From contig RPRC01000109.1 in the NCBI GenBank assembly GCA_003857395.1, positions 1 to 30,247 on the forward strand: a stretch of 30,247 bases of DNA, written 5' to 3'. This stretch comes from Geobacter sp. (GTDB taxonomy: Bacteria; Desulfobacterota; Desulfuromonadia; Geobacterales; Geobacteraceae). A program made the position numbers and the translations under genes. Positions 7,601-16,600 of this stretch are shown piece after piece. Every line of letters starts with the position of its first letter. Position 1 is the first letter of the stretch. Below the pieces are notes generated by a model. It was not told the origin of the DNA and did no database searches. It worked only from the letters and a program-made list of their open reading frames with translations.

Positions 7601-8619
7601 GGGTCAGGTTTCCCGGTCAAAGAATATATTGTGATTTTAATTTATATCTAGAGAAGCCATGTTCAGCTTCAAAAAATCAGCTTTTGTTGTCAGTTATTAT
7701 CCCCACACGAAACCGTGCTGCACTTCTTTATAATGCGTTGGAATCAATAACAAAACAAACCTTTCCGGCAACCCGCTTTGAAGTTATCATTGTCGACAAT
7801 GGGTCCACCGACGCCACTGCTGAGGTTTGCCAACATTTCAAACAAAGAATCCCCAATCTCAACTATATCTCTGCCCCCCTCCCCGGCCTCCACAATGGCA
7901 GGCATGCTGGCCTTAAGGAATCAATCGGCGAAATTCTAGTCTATGCTGATGATGACATTGAAGCCATGCCAACATGGTTGGAAGCCATTGCATCGTCGTT
8001 CAGAGATCCCATGGTTGCTCTTGTCGGCGGGAAAATACTCCCCAAATTTGAAAACCAACCACCGGAGTGGGTTGCAGCATTGGGCAAAAAAACTGATTCA
8101 GGATGGTCACTGGGCTGGTACAGCATCCTTGATTTTGGTGACACGGAACATGAAATCCCCCACGAGTACGTTTGGGGCTGCAATTTTTCAATTCGTAAAA
8201 ACGTTTTGCAACAGGTTGGTGGATTCCATCCCGATTCCTTTCCCCAAGAGTTCATCAAATATCGCGGTGACGGTGAAACTGCCGTTTCTCAAGCTATTCG
8301 AAATTTGGGACTCAAGGCTTTCTACAACCCAAAAGCTTCGGTCTATCATGTGGTTTCTCAAAACAGGCTTACCCAGGAATATATCTATCAACGTGCCCAT
8401 AACCAGGGTATTTCCGATTCATATGCAAGCATACGAACAGCGCGATTATTCAGCGATGAAATGCAGTACAAATCGCCGACAAATACTATTCATGATGTTG
8501 TCGATCGAGGCTACGTCGATGGATTTAATTTTCATCAGCAATTGGGCAAGAGCGATCAAACTCTTCTGAACTGGATACTGAAAGAGTCATACATCAACTG
8601 TGAGGACGTTTCCCTATGA
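4636..8619 (+). CDS. Four-module fusion: GT2 / B12-binding radical SAM / methyltransferase / GT2
   Basis: 1327 residues. Module 1 (about 1-285) is a GT-A glycosyltransferase: SICCITYNHADYI, IIIHDDCSTDNT and the metal-site GDDFWTDP. Module 2 (about 290-700) pairs a cobalamin-binding Rossmann domain (ILLINGYR, VLGGPHAIAA) with a radical SAM core whose cluster cysteines are C469, C473 and C476 (CVYTCTFC). Module 3 (about 820-985) is a class I methyltransferase with an atypical glycine motif (IDIAAAGSNW), then PLPENSVNAMSLQ. Module 4 (about 1016-1290) is a second GT2 with SVIIPTRNRA, VDNGSTDAT and YADDDIE. GAGG precedes the ATG. AT-richness is extreme in modules 1-2 and gives way to about 58% GC in module 4, which suggests a recent join. 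Likely role: glycan assembly plus C- or O-methylation; substrates unknown. Confidence 0.88.
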   Translation: MSSLTPKVSICCITYNHADYISEAIEGFLKQKTDFDYEIIIHDDCSTDNTQKIINLYYENNKDKIKRIFQHENIKSKGKAVFPITFEKAKGKYIALCEGDDFWTDPFKLQKQVDLLDANPEYPFCFHPIYWLEQESKKVHKTYYGAPGIKEYYTLDELLEYSNFIPTASVVFRNRSFKELPEWYFNCPIGDYAFHLINLCFTQKNTFGFINDFMAVYRRHACGMHGGNSLTYNRERLLEAYLIIGKNLGLKNRKSWRAGFTKWMLELENIYKNEKSLLSPEIVSNNQYSKNILLINGYRVNSPALPVGLGYIAQALEDAGIDYDICDVNIQTHSQIAGVIKENKSRYVGIGTMTYDVDKNYQLLHQIKSLFPDISIVLGGPHAIAAGSDIFQECAAIDVVIQGEGEESLVKMVQGVPLQSIPGVLARNPGNNGPTRKLLEIETISFPKYHKFDLDKYGSTMNIASSRGCVYTCTFCGAPKFLGNKWRAFSATRMIEEFEYWHTKGYRNFYFSDSLFALDKQRVVDFCNHIASRNYNDVVFTADGARADHLTPEILQQLKIANFSTLIFGVESVHNSTLDFFQKNETFTQIDNTISAADALGFNILIYLIIGAPGESYSEALESIRYPLRYKNISNAIVSKLMPIKGTSYYQYALEHGLVENPDLCYPTHEVSGFNSRTDSHNPVEKIWAELNPEIKKLSIFLKTRNEARTQLKDQGIHSFSVEQLNTLTQHHIDSTPVEGAEVKFNSEHTVSSLNKQRDPLDLISRLLAVNVPVTKIILNVDNFISWLSEYREIHDRYCSSNDVFIEKCLEHYIAHKLTELKPGQVYIDIAAAGSNWTDCLLQRGINAYSLDLSYPEGIHGNIIGANAAETPLPENSVNAMSLQCAFETFEGDNDKLFIRESKRILKESGKVVISPLYLDTRHFILSSKNTDLSRVPLDEGALRICREDEYTETFSRHYSPEALAKRIFSNLDGLSAKVFYIDNLDEFRVRFPGQRIYCDFNLYLEKPCSASKNQLLLSVIIPTRNRAALLYNALESITKQTFPATRFEVIIVDNGSTDATAEVCQHFKQRIPNLNYISAPLPGLHNGRHAGLKESIGEILVYADDDIEAMPTWLEAIASSFRDPMVALVGGKILPKFENQPPEWVAALGKKTDSGWSLGWYSILDFGDTEHEIPHEYVWGCNFSIRKNVLQQVGGFHPDSFPQEFIKYRGDGETAVSQAIRNLGLKAFYNPKASVYHVVSQNRLTQEYIYQRAHNQGISDSYASIRTARLFSDEMQYKSPTNTIHDVVDRGYVDGFNFHQQLGKSDQTLLNWILKESYINCEDVSL

Positions 8620-9020
8620 ACAATTCGGTGGAGCACATCACCTGGCACGATCAGCGAATAGCAACGATTATCCGGAAAGACTACATGCCGGAATCTACCA
8701 CTTTTATCTCTCCCGACAGCTACTATCAACAACTCGGATTTGTCGTCTACCCGAGCGGTGGTGAAGTCGTGCGGCACTCACATCTACCGTTGCAAAGGCA
8801 CCTTGTCGGCACACCGGAGACGCTTTTGATCAGAAAGGGCAAGGCTGATGTTGAACTGTTCGCCATGGATAAAAGTCAGCTCGGCACCTGGACTCTTGAA
8901 GAAGGAGATATGATTCAGCTGGTTTCAGGCGGACATCGTTTCAGGTGTCTTGCAGACACCGTCTTTCTTGAGATCAAACAGGGGCCGTACACAGGGCTTG
9001 TCGAAAAGGAACTGTTTTGA
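8616..9020 (+). CDS. Small cupin-fold protein of sugar clusters
   Basis: 134 residues, one compact cupin-like domain: GGEVVRHSHLPLQRHLVG carries the metal- or substrate-site histidines, followed by a Gly turn (LEEGDMIQLVSGGHRF) and the ending KQGPYTGL.EKE. Such stand-alone cupins sit beside sugar aminotransferases. Some related cupins (FdtA/RmlC types) isomerise or epimerise keto-sugar nucleotides, but this protein lacks enough recognisable detail to assign a reaction. Its ATG overlaps the stop of the large fusion (ATGA), and its own stop overlaps the next start, so translation is probably coupled on both sides. It could equally be a regulatory or binding cupin. Confidence 0.75.
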   Translation: MNNSVEHITWHDQRIATIIRKDYMPESTTFISPDSYYQQLGFVVYPSGGEVVRHSHLPLQRHLVGTPETLLIRKGKADVELFAMDKSQLGTWTLEEGDMIQLVSGGHRFRCLADTVFLEIKQGPYTGLVEKELF

Positions 9021-10126
9021 TGATTCCCGTAGCCGAACCGGAGATTACCGAACAGGATATTTTCCTGGTTAACGAGGCCCTGAAGTCCGGCTGGATTTCT
9101 TCTGCGGGGAAGTATCTTGACCTGTTCGAAGAAAAATGGTCGGCGTATTGCGGCATGCCCTATGGCATTGCCGTAAGCAACGGCTCGGTAGCCCTGGATG
9201 TGGCAATCGAACTTCTCGATCTGCAAGCAGGTGATGAAGTAATCATGCCGAGTTTCACAATCATCTCCCCTGCCCAATCTGTTGTCCGAGCCGGTGGCGT
9301 TCCGGTACTGGTCGACAGCGACCCTGCAACCTGGCAGATGGACGTGACACAACTGGAATCAAAGGTCACCAGCAGGACGAAAGCAATCTTGGTGGTCCAT
9401 ATATACGGGCACCCTGCCGAGATGGACACGGTTCTGGATGTGGCAAGAAAGTTCAACCTGACCGTGGTCGAAGATGCCGCGGAGGCCCACGGCGCTGAAT
9501 ACAAGGGGAGGAAATGCGGTGGATTGGGTGACATCAGCACTTTCAGCTTCTACGCCAACAAGCTGATAACAACGGGCGAAGGCGGGATGGTGCTGGTACG
9601 GTCCCCTGAAATGGCCGAGAGAGCCCGCAGCCTGCGAAATCTCTGTTTTCAAAAGAAACAGCGCTTCCTGCATGATGAACTCGGCTACAACTTCCGCTTG
9701 ACCAATCCTCAAGCCGCCATGGGTGTCAGCCAGATCAAGCGGATAGAGACCATCGTTGATCGTAAACGCAACATCGCCGCCAGCTATAACGAATTGCTGG
9801 CTGGAGTTGAGGGAATCAGCCTGCCGAAAGAAGAACTGTGGGCCAAAAACGTATTCTGGGTCTACGGCATCGTACTTGATGAAAAAACGGGAATAGACGC
9901 TGCTGACTTGTCAGAAATGCTGCGAAACAGAGGCATTGAAACGCGGCCGTTCTTCCTCGGCATGCATCTGCAGCCGGTATTTCAGAAGATGGGGCTTTTT
10001 CGCGATGAATGCTACCCGGTGGCCGAGTTTTTGGGACGTCAGGGGCTGTACATACCCAGTGGCCTGACCATTACAGAGCGACAAATCCTCCAGGTTGCCG
10101 ATTCCATAAAGGATTGCCTCCCATGA
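9020..10126 (+). CDS. DegT/DnrJ/EryC1-family PLP sugar aminotransferase (second copy)
   Basis: 368 residues from the ATG at 9020. A TTG three bases earlier is possible but less likely, because the ATG forms a TGATG junction with the cupin stop. Family features: IPVAEPEIT..., SGWISSAGKYLDLFEEKWSA, the glycine/serine stretch SNGSVALDVAI, VVEDAAEAHGAEYKG (the Asp contacts the PLP ring nitrogen) and Schiff-base K181 in FSFYANKLITTGEGG. The ending with PSGLTITERQI is typical of perosamine/4-amino-4-deoxy sugar synthases, so a 4-amino hexose product is a reasonable guess. Compared with the first copy (715-1908) it is much more GC-rich and diverged, so the two probably act on different substrates rather than being a recent duplication. 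It overlaps the following methyltransferase by 4 bp. Confidence 0.92.
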   Translation: MIPVAEPEITEQDIFLVNEALKSGWISSAGKYLDLFEEKWSAYCGMPYGIAVSNGSVALDVAIELLDLQAGDEVIMPSFTIISPAQSVVRAGGVPVLVDSDPATWQMDVTQLESKVTSRTKAILVVHIYGHPAEMDTVLDVARKFNLTVVEDAAEAHGAEYKGRKCGGLGDISTFSFYANKLITTGEGGMVLVRSPEMAERARSLRNLCFQKKQRFLHDELGYNFRLTNPQAAMGVSQIKRIETIVDRKRNIAASYNELLAGVEGISLPKEELWAKNVFWVYGIVLDEKTGIDAADLSEMLRNRGIETRPFFLGMHLQPVFQKMGLFRDECYPVAEFLGRQGLYIPSGLTITERQILQVADSIKDCLP

Positions 10127-10893
10127 GTGTTTTCAACGAGTACGCCCGCTATTACGACCTGCTCTACCGCGACAAGAATTATCAAGCAGAGGCGGCCTAT
10201 GTTCATGGCCTGATCCAGCGCATTCGCCCGGGAGCAGAAACAGTGCTCAACCTGGGGTGCGGATCAGGACGTCATGACCGTTTTCTTGCGGAACGGGGCT
10301 ACAGAGTAACCGGTGTGGATATGTCAGAAGAGATGCTTGCTGGTGCTCAAAGTTCCTGTAAAGATAACAGTGCCACAGACTATCATCTCGGCGATATTCG
10401 TTCGTTTCGCTGTGAAAAAAAGTTTGATGCTGTCGTCTCGCTTTTTCATGTCATGAGCTATCAGATTTCAAACCAGGACCTGATTGATGCTTTCAGAACA
10501 GCTCATTTTCATTTGCAACCGAATGGTACCTTCATTTTCGACTGTTGGTACGGACCGGGAGTTTTAACGGACAGACCCGCGGTACGGGTAAAAAATCTTG
10601 AAGATGACAGGATAAAAATTACCAGGATTGCACAACCTGAAATGAAAGCAGATCAAAATGTGGTGGATGTACACTACCAGATATTCATACAAGACAAGCA
10701 GACAAATGGAAATGATGAAATTTCTGAGATCCACCGAATGCGGTACCTGTTCAAACCGGAACTCCAGGAGTTGCTCTCACAAGCAGGATTTACGATCATT
10801 TCATCAGAGGAATGGCTTACCGCAGAGCCTCTTGATTTCAAAAGCTGGAATGCTGTTTTCATATGCAGCAAGGATGGTTCTCAATGTCCCTAG
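10123..10893 (+). CDS. Class I SAM-dependent methyltransferase
   Basis: 256 residues from the ATG at 10123, which overlaps the aminotransferase stop as ATGA; the open frame extends further upstream but only inside that gene. The SAM site is textbook: VLNLGCGSGRHDRFLAERGY (residues 41-60), then TGVDMSEEML, and a motif around FDAVVSLFHVMSYQ. The protein starts with FNEYARYYDLLY, common in small sugar and natural-product methyltransferases. The likely role is O- or N-methylation of a nucleotide sugar or glycan residue, consistent with its place between an aminotransferase and a glycosyltransferase. No membrane segment or signal peptide. The acceptor is unknown. Confidence 0.88.
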   Translation: MSVFNEYARYYDLLYRDKNYQAEAAYVHGLIQRIRPGAETVLNLGCGSGRHDRFLAERGYRVTGVDMSEEMLAGAQSSCKDNSATDYHLGDIRSFRCEKKFDAVVSLFHVMSYQISNQDLIDAFRTAHFHLQPNGTFIFDCWYGPGVLTDRPAVRVKNLEDDRIKITRIAQPEMKADQNVVDVHYQIFIQDKQTNGNDEISEIHRMRYLFKPELQELLSQAGFTIISSEEWLTAEPLDFKSWNAVFICSKDGSQCP

Positions 10894-12767
10894 ACAAAAA
10901 GAAAGCAGCAGTTTTTTTGAGTCATTATTCGATCGGCAAATCATCGCCGATTATTTGCCTGCTCGAGATATTGGCCGACTGTTACCGTGTTGATGTGTAT
11001 GCGTATAAAGTCAGCCACCTGCAGGCAGATGTGATGCGTAAGATCAACAATCTCATTGAGTATGATCATACAAAGCATGAGGTTTTCGATCTCACGGAAA
11101 ACACCACTAACTTGTACGATCATTACCTCGCCTGCGATGCAAATGGCTTTTTTCTCTGCAAAACCATATTCCCGACTTCACGCCCGGTTTACTACAGTCT
11201 CGAGTTGTACTTCCGCAACAATTATTACAACCTCCACTACCCGGAAAGGGTCATGGAACTTGAGCACAAGGAAATCAACAAAATCAAGGGACTTATTATT
11301 CAGTCTGATGAACGTGAGGCCCTGTTCAGAAATGAATATCAACTGGCAGGCTCGATTACGGCATTCCATTTGCCGATAACCTACATGCAGCCTTCCTGCA
11401 GAGAAAGATCGAACCATCTGAGACTGAAGTACCAGATCCCCCAGCAGCAAAAAATCGCCTTGCACTTGGGAGGCATCCAGGATCACCATTGCCTCCTGGA
11501 ACTGGCCGCGGTGTTTCATCATGTGAAGGACTGGGTCCTGATACTACATGGCAGCGCCTATGGGGATTACAAGCCGAAACTCGAATCTTTCATACAGCAT
11601 TACGGAATCTCCAACGTCTATATTTCCGATGATTTCCTGGAAAACATCGAAGATCTCGATCTCTTGTTGAAATCAGCGGATGTGGGGATTGCCTGGTACA
11701 AGGATGTTTCCCCGAACTTCACTACGGCCGGGAAATCGTCCGGAAAAATCTCCGCGTATCTGCGTTTCGGGCTTCCGGTTATTGCGAACAACTATCGAAG
11801 TACCATTGAAGCACTGGAAAACAGCGGGTGCGGAGTTTGTGTCGATACTTTTGAACAGATTCCGAACGCCCTGAGCAATGTCTTGGCAAGCTACCGCTAT
11901 TATTCCATAAATGCTTTCAACGAATATGACACGAATTATTATGCAGAAAACTACCGGGAAACGTTGCTGTCCTTCATCGAGTCGCTATCAACAGTGGCAG
12001 AAAAAAAGCACGAGCAATCAAACAAATTCCTTGCCCCTACCATGTCTGCCGAGACCATGGACACCTACTGGATTCGAAAAAACATCCTCAAAGGCCTGCA
12101 GGAATTTCTTGTGAACTGCAGCGGCGTTCTGCTGGACGTGGGTTGCGGCGAGATGCCCTACAAACCACTCATCATCAACCAGGGCGGGATTTCCCGCTAC
12201 CTGGGACTCGACATTGAAAACCCGGCGTATCAGGCGAAACAGAAACCGGATATTTATTGGGATGGCAGCCAGATTCCTTTGCCGGATGATTCGGTGGACT
12301 GCGCAATTGCCACCGAGCTCTTCGAACATCTCCCCGATCCGGCAGCTACCTTGCAGGAAATCCGCAGGGTCATCAAACCGGGCGGCAGGATATTCTTTAC
12401 CGTCCCTTTTCTCTGGCCGCTCCATGACATGCCGCAGGATGAATACCGATACACCCCGTTTTCCTTGCAAAGAATCCTGTTGCAAGCAGGGTATTGCAAC
12501 ATGGAGATCACGGCACACGGCGGATGGGATGCCAGCCTGGCGCAGATGATCGGACTATGGGTAACGAGACGTCCGATGGATAACAGCACCCGCGAAGAGT
12601 ACATGAAGTCGCTCTACCCCTTTTATCAGCAGTTGTTAGCCAGCGCTGACTCAAGCAGTCCGCTTACCTTTGAAAAGATGTCCTCTGAGAGCACTATGAT
12701 CACCGGGTTATACGGCACCGCACAAAAACCTGGCGCAGCATTTCCCGGTGCAGGGATCGCCACATGA
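10884..12767 (+). CDS. Glycosyltransferase (GT-B) - methyltransferase fusion
   Basis: About 627 residues. The ATG at 10884 is preferred over 10863 because AAGGA lies nine bases ahead; it overlaps the previous gene by 10 bp. The N-terminal part (about 1-370) is GT-B-like: it has a central IALHLGGIQDHHCL, VLILHGSAYGDY and the C-terminal donor-site block GKSSGKISAYLRFGLPVIAN. The C-terminal part (about 395-625) is a class I methyltransferase with LLDVGCGEMPYK, YLGLDIENP, LPDDSVDCAIATELFEHLPD and PGGRIFFTVPF. Joining transferase and methyltransferase in one chain suggests that a sugar is added and then methylated. The linker between modules is polar (about 370-395). Both activities look intact; donor and acceptor are unknown. 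Confidence 0.85.
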   Translation: MSLDKKKAAVFLSHYSIGKSSPIICLLEILADCYRVDVYAYKVSHLQADVMRKINNLIEYDHTKHEVFDLTENTTNLYDHYLACDANGFFLCKTIFPTSRPVYYSLELYFRNNYYNLHYPERVMELEHKEINKIKGLIIQSDEREALFRNEYQLAGSITAFHLPITYMQPSCRERSNHLRLKYQIPQQQKIALHLGGIQDHHCLLELAAVFHHVKDWVLILHGSAYGDYKPKLESFIQHYGISNVYISDDFLENIEDLDLLLKSADVGIAWYKDVSPNFTTAGKSSGKISAYLRFGLPVIANNYRSTIEALENSGCGVCVDTFEQIPNALSNVLASYRYYSINAFNEYDTNYYAENYRETLLSFIESLSTVAEKKHEQSNKFLAPTMSAETMDTYWIRKNILKGLQEFLVNCSGVLLDVGCGEMPYKPLIINQGGISRYLGLDIENPAYQAKQKPDIYWDGSQIPLPDDSVDCAIATELFEHLPDPAATLQEIRRVIKPGGRIFFTVPFLWPLHDMPQDEYRYTPFSLQRILLQAGYCNMEITAHGGWDASLAQMIGLWVTRRPMDNSTREEYMKSLYPFYQQLLASADSSSPLTFEKMSSESTMITGLYGTAQKPGAAFPGAGIAT

Positions 12768-13687
12768 AAGTCTTAGTTTTCGGTGGTTGCGGGTTTATTG
12801 GTTCGCACTTGGTAGACACCCTCCTCGCCAATGGACATGCGGTGCGGGTCTTCAGCAGAAGCTACGAACTCTACCGTCCGCCTCTTCCGGAGGTGGAATA
12901 TATCCTTGGTGATTTCGGCAACAGAGGTCTGGTTTCCTCAGCAGTCAAAGATATTGACATAGTATTCAACCTGATAAGCACCACGGTACCCAAAACATCC
13001 AATGATGATCCGATATTTGACATTACTTCAAATGTTCTTGAGACACTTCACCTTCTTGAAGCATGCGTGAAGGAAAAGGTTGGCAGAATAGTTTTCATTT
13101 CTTCCGGCGGCACTGTCTATGGAATTCCGGAAAAACTGCCGGTTGACGAAGAATGCCGGACAGATCCTATTTGCTCGTATGGCATAGTTAAGCTTACCAT
13201 TGAAAAATACCTGTATCTATTCAAGAAACTCCATGGATTGGATTACAAAATAATCAGGCCGTCAAACCCTTATGGGCCGCGCCAGAACCCGAATAACATC
13301 CAGGGCGCCGTCTCGGTCTTCCTTGGCAAAATACTCCAACAACTACCGATAACCATCTGGGGTAACGGCTCTATAGCAAGAGACTACCTGTACATCGATG
13401 ACCTGGTCGATGGAATCTATCGTGCAGCTTTTGACGATTCCGAACAGGGTATCTTCAATTTCGGCAGCGGCAGGGGAAGTTCACTCAACCAGTTGATCAG
13501 CTTGATCAAAGAAATCACCCAAACCGATACAGAGGTAATCTACAAAGAACATCGCTCCTTTGATGTCCCGGAACTGGTTCTTGATACAACGAAAGCAAGG
13601 GCAATGCTGCACTGGAACCCAAAGACGGCCCTACCCGACGGATTGCGCGCAACCTGGGAAGCATTGCGCCGTACTTCGCTGCACTAG
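12764..13687 (+). CDS. NAD-dependent nucleotide-sugar epimerase/dehydratase (extended SDR)
   Basis: 307 residues. The NAD site is GGCGFIGSHL (G7, G10, G13). The active site is intact: S113/S114 in FISSGGTVYG, with Y139 and K143 in SYGIVK. NPYGPRQNP and WGNGSIARDYLYIDDL are conserved in GalE-type 4-epimerases and related enzymes. It probably converts UDP- or dTDP-hexoses in the cytoplasm, supplying a sugar for the neighbouring transferases. The exact epimer is not readable. It overlaps the previous stop as ATGA and stands 6 bp before the next gene, so it is in the middle of a translationally coupled run. Confidence 0.9.
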   Translation: MKVLVFGGCGFIGSHLVDTLLANGHAVRVFSRSYELYRPPLPEVEYILGDFGNRGLVSSAVKDIDIVFNLISTTVPKTSNDDPIFDITSNVLETLHLLEACVKEKVGRIVFISSGGTVYGIPEKLPVDEECRTDPICSYGIVKLTIEKYLYLFKKLHGLDYKIIRPSNPYGPRQNPNNIQGAVSVFLGKILQQLPITIWGNGSIARDYLYIDDLVDGIYRAAFDDSEQGIFNFGSGRGSSLNQLISLIKEITQTDTEVIYKEHRSFDVPELVLDTTKARAMLHWNPKTALPDGLRATWEALRRTSLH

Positions 13688-13693
13688 AAAGGT

Positions 13694-16600
13694 ATGCACG
13701 AGATGTTTTCAGACAAACATGAGCTATCCAAGGGCAGACCTGCCCGAGATATTGATTCGGGCAGGCAAAAACGCATCGTCATTATTGAAGACAGCTTTCC
13801 CGTCATCTCGGAGACGTTCATTCTCGACCAGATCTCCGGGCTCATTGATCGAGGTCTCACCATCGAAAACTGGTCGCTTCATTACCTGGAGCAGCAAGTA
13901 CGCCATTCAAAGGTGCATGAATATGGCCTGGTGGAAAAAACCCGCTACCTGCACCTCCCACCCCGGGAATTTCGGTTGACACCGGACAGGTGGGTCCATG
14001 AGTTTCTGGCACGGAACCCCATTGAAGACCTTACTGCGATAGATGCATTCCATATCCACTTCGGGCCTAATTTCTTTGAATTTGAACCGTTGTTCGAGAG
14101 ACTTGACACGTATCTCGTCGTTTCATTCTACGGCTATGATGCTTCAAAATATATCCTTGAAAATGGCGAGCGCTGTTACGACCGCCTTTTCAGAAGGGCA
14201 AACCTGATCACCACACCGACAGAAGTCATGAGAAACGAGCTGATTCGAATCGGCTGCCCTGAAGATAAAATCGTCGTCCATCGATGTGGTGTGGAAATCC
14301 CTGAACAACCCCAAAATACGGACAAGTCCACCGAAATGGTGACAATGCTGACCGTCGCACGTTTCGTAGAGAAGAAAGGGGTTGAGTTCGCCTTACGGGC
14401 GGTCGCGGCGTGTCCCAACCACGCTAATTTCCGGTACCGGATCATAGGAGACGGACCACTGAGGGCCCAGTTAGTTCATCTTACCGACAAACTCGGAATC
14501 AAAGAAACGGTCGAATTCCTTGGATTTCTTCCGATAGAAAAGATCCGCGAAGAAATGGAAGCTGCGGACATCGTGGTACTGACGAGTGTCACTGCGATGA
14601 ATGGTGATCAGGAAGGTTTGCCGGTCACCCTGGTGGAAGCGCAGGCAATGGGCCTGCCGGTGATCAGTTCATATCATTCCGGAATCCCCGAGCTCGTCGT
14701 TCACGGCTCAACGGGCCTGCTGTCTGCCGAACGGGATGTAAACCAAATTGCCGAGCACATGGATACGCTTATCAACAATCCGGTCATGCGCATCAGCATG
14801 GGAGCAAAGGGACGTGAACGTGCATTGGCAGAGTTTGACATTGAACAATTGAATGACAGGTTGGCAGCGTATTTGTCACCAGCAGTGAAATCGGAACAAA
14901 AGAAACAGGCCCTGCCGGTGCAATGCCCGATATGCGGCAGTTGTTGTGAGTCTTTCCTGCCATTTGGCGAAATCCAAAGGGAAAATGCCCTGTGCCCGAA
15001 GTGCCACTCACTGGAACGACACCGACTCTTGTGGCTCTTTCTGGCAAACAAAACAAATATCTTCACGAGCCCTTCATTCAAAGTACTGGATATTGCCCCG
15101 GTTCCATTTCTCGCAGAGCGAATCAAGGCAATACCGACTATTGAGTACCTAAGTATCGACCTCTGCTCTCCCCATGCCATGCAACACATGGATATTACAG
15201 ATCTAACTCTGCCGGACAATTATTTTGATGGCATCCTCTGCTGCCACGTACTTGAGCACATCCCTGATGATCGAAAAGCCATCAGCGAACTCTATCGTGT
15301 CATGAAACCGGGAGGCTGGGGTATTTTTCAGGTTCCTCTGAAACCAGGGCTGGAGAAGACCATTGAAGACCTTACGATCAACGACCCTCAGCTGCGACTT
15401 CTTCTTTATGGCAACGAAGACCATGTCCGTTACTATGGCCATGATTACCAGGAAAGGCTCGAATCCGCAGGGTTTGAGGTTCGGGTCGATCCATTCGCCC
15501 GGTTGCTTCAACCCGCTGATGCACAACGTTTTGCCCTCACGCAAGAAGAAGATATTTATTACTGCGCGAAACCCGCATCCGTGAAAGATGTTTCCATCGA
15601 ACAAAATACCATGGATATGTCTGCAGGCAGACCGCTCGTATCGATACTTGTTCCGACCTATAACAGAGCCCGGTTTCTCCCTGACGCGCTACGCAGTGCA
15701 CTTTCTCAAAACTATCCTCATTTCGAAATAGTCGTCGTCGATGACGGCTCCAGCGACGAAACTCCCGACACCATAAAAAAGTTTTCCGATAAAAGAGTGA
15801 GGTACGTCCGCAAAGAACACAGTGGAGCACCTGCGACTCGCAATCGATGCATCACGGAGGCCAAAGGCGAATTTCTGGTCTGGCTTGACTCGGATGACAT
15901 GTTGGAACCCGTTGTTCTGATGTCATATGCAGATGCGTTGGCAAAATCGCCCGACGCTGATGTTCTGTATGGTGACCTGATAGTAACCGATGCTCATTTC
16001 AGACCGATACGTGAAGTAAACTATCAGGACTGGTATGGCAGGAACGGGGATCTTCTCGCCAATTTACTCCACTCAAACTGCATACCGAACCCTGGAACGA
16101 TGGTTCGAAAGTCCCTCTACGAAAAATTCGGGATGTACGACGAGTCGTTCAGACGAGCCCATGACTACGAACTCTGGACACGTTTCGCACTGAAGGCAAC
16201 TTTCAAGAGACTGCCGATCAAAGTTGTCAAGTGGCGCTGGCATGACTCAAACATGTCTTCCGGTTCTGTACAGTACGACACGAGTTTCGATGCGCGCATC
16301 ATTCACAGCATGCTCGAGGCGTATGCACTCTCAGAGCTTTTTCCAACGGTGGATTGGAGAGGCAAGGATCAAAACAAGATACGTGCGTCGGTTTATCTGA
16401 TTGTCGCTCAACGACTTCTGGACCTGAAAGATGTGGCAGGCGCATGTGAATACTTGGAAAAAAGTCATGCCGTTATTCCAAATCCGGATACCATCCAGTT
16501 GCGAGACAAACTGCTTTCCAGTAACTGTCAAACAGAACCATCTGTTGAACCGCTCGACAGCAACCACTTTCCATCAAATCGAGAAGCCACTACAACCATT

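Noticed and set aside
7943..8569. 208-codon + strand ORF inside the large fusion
   Set aside because: Alternative frame of the C-terminal GT2, with no domain features or ribosome-binding site.
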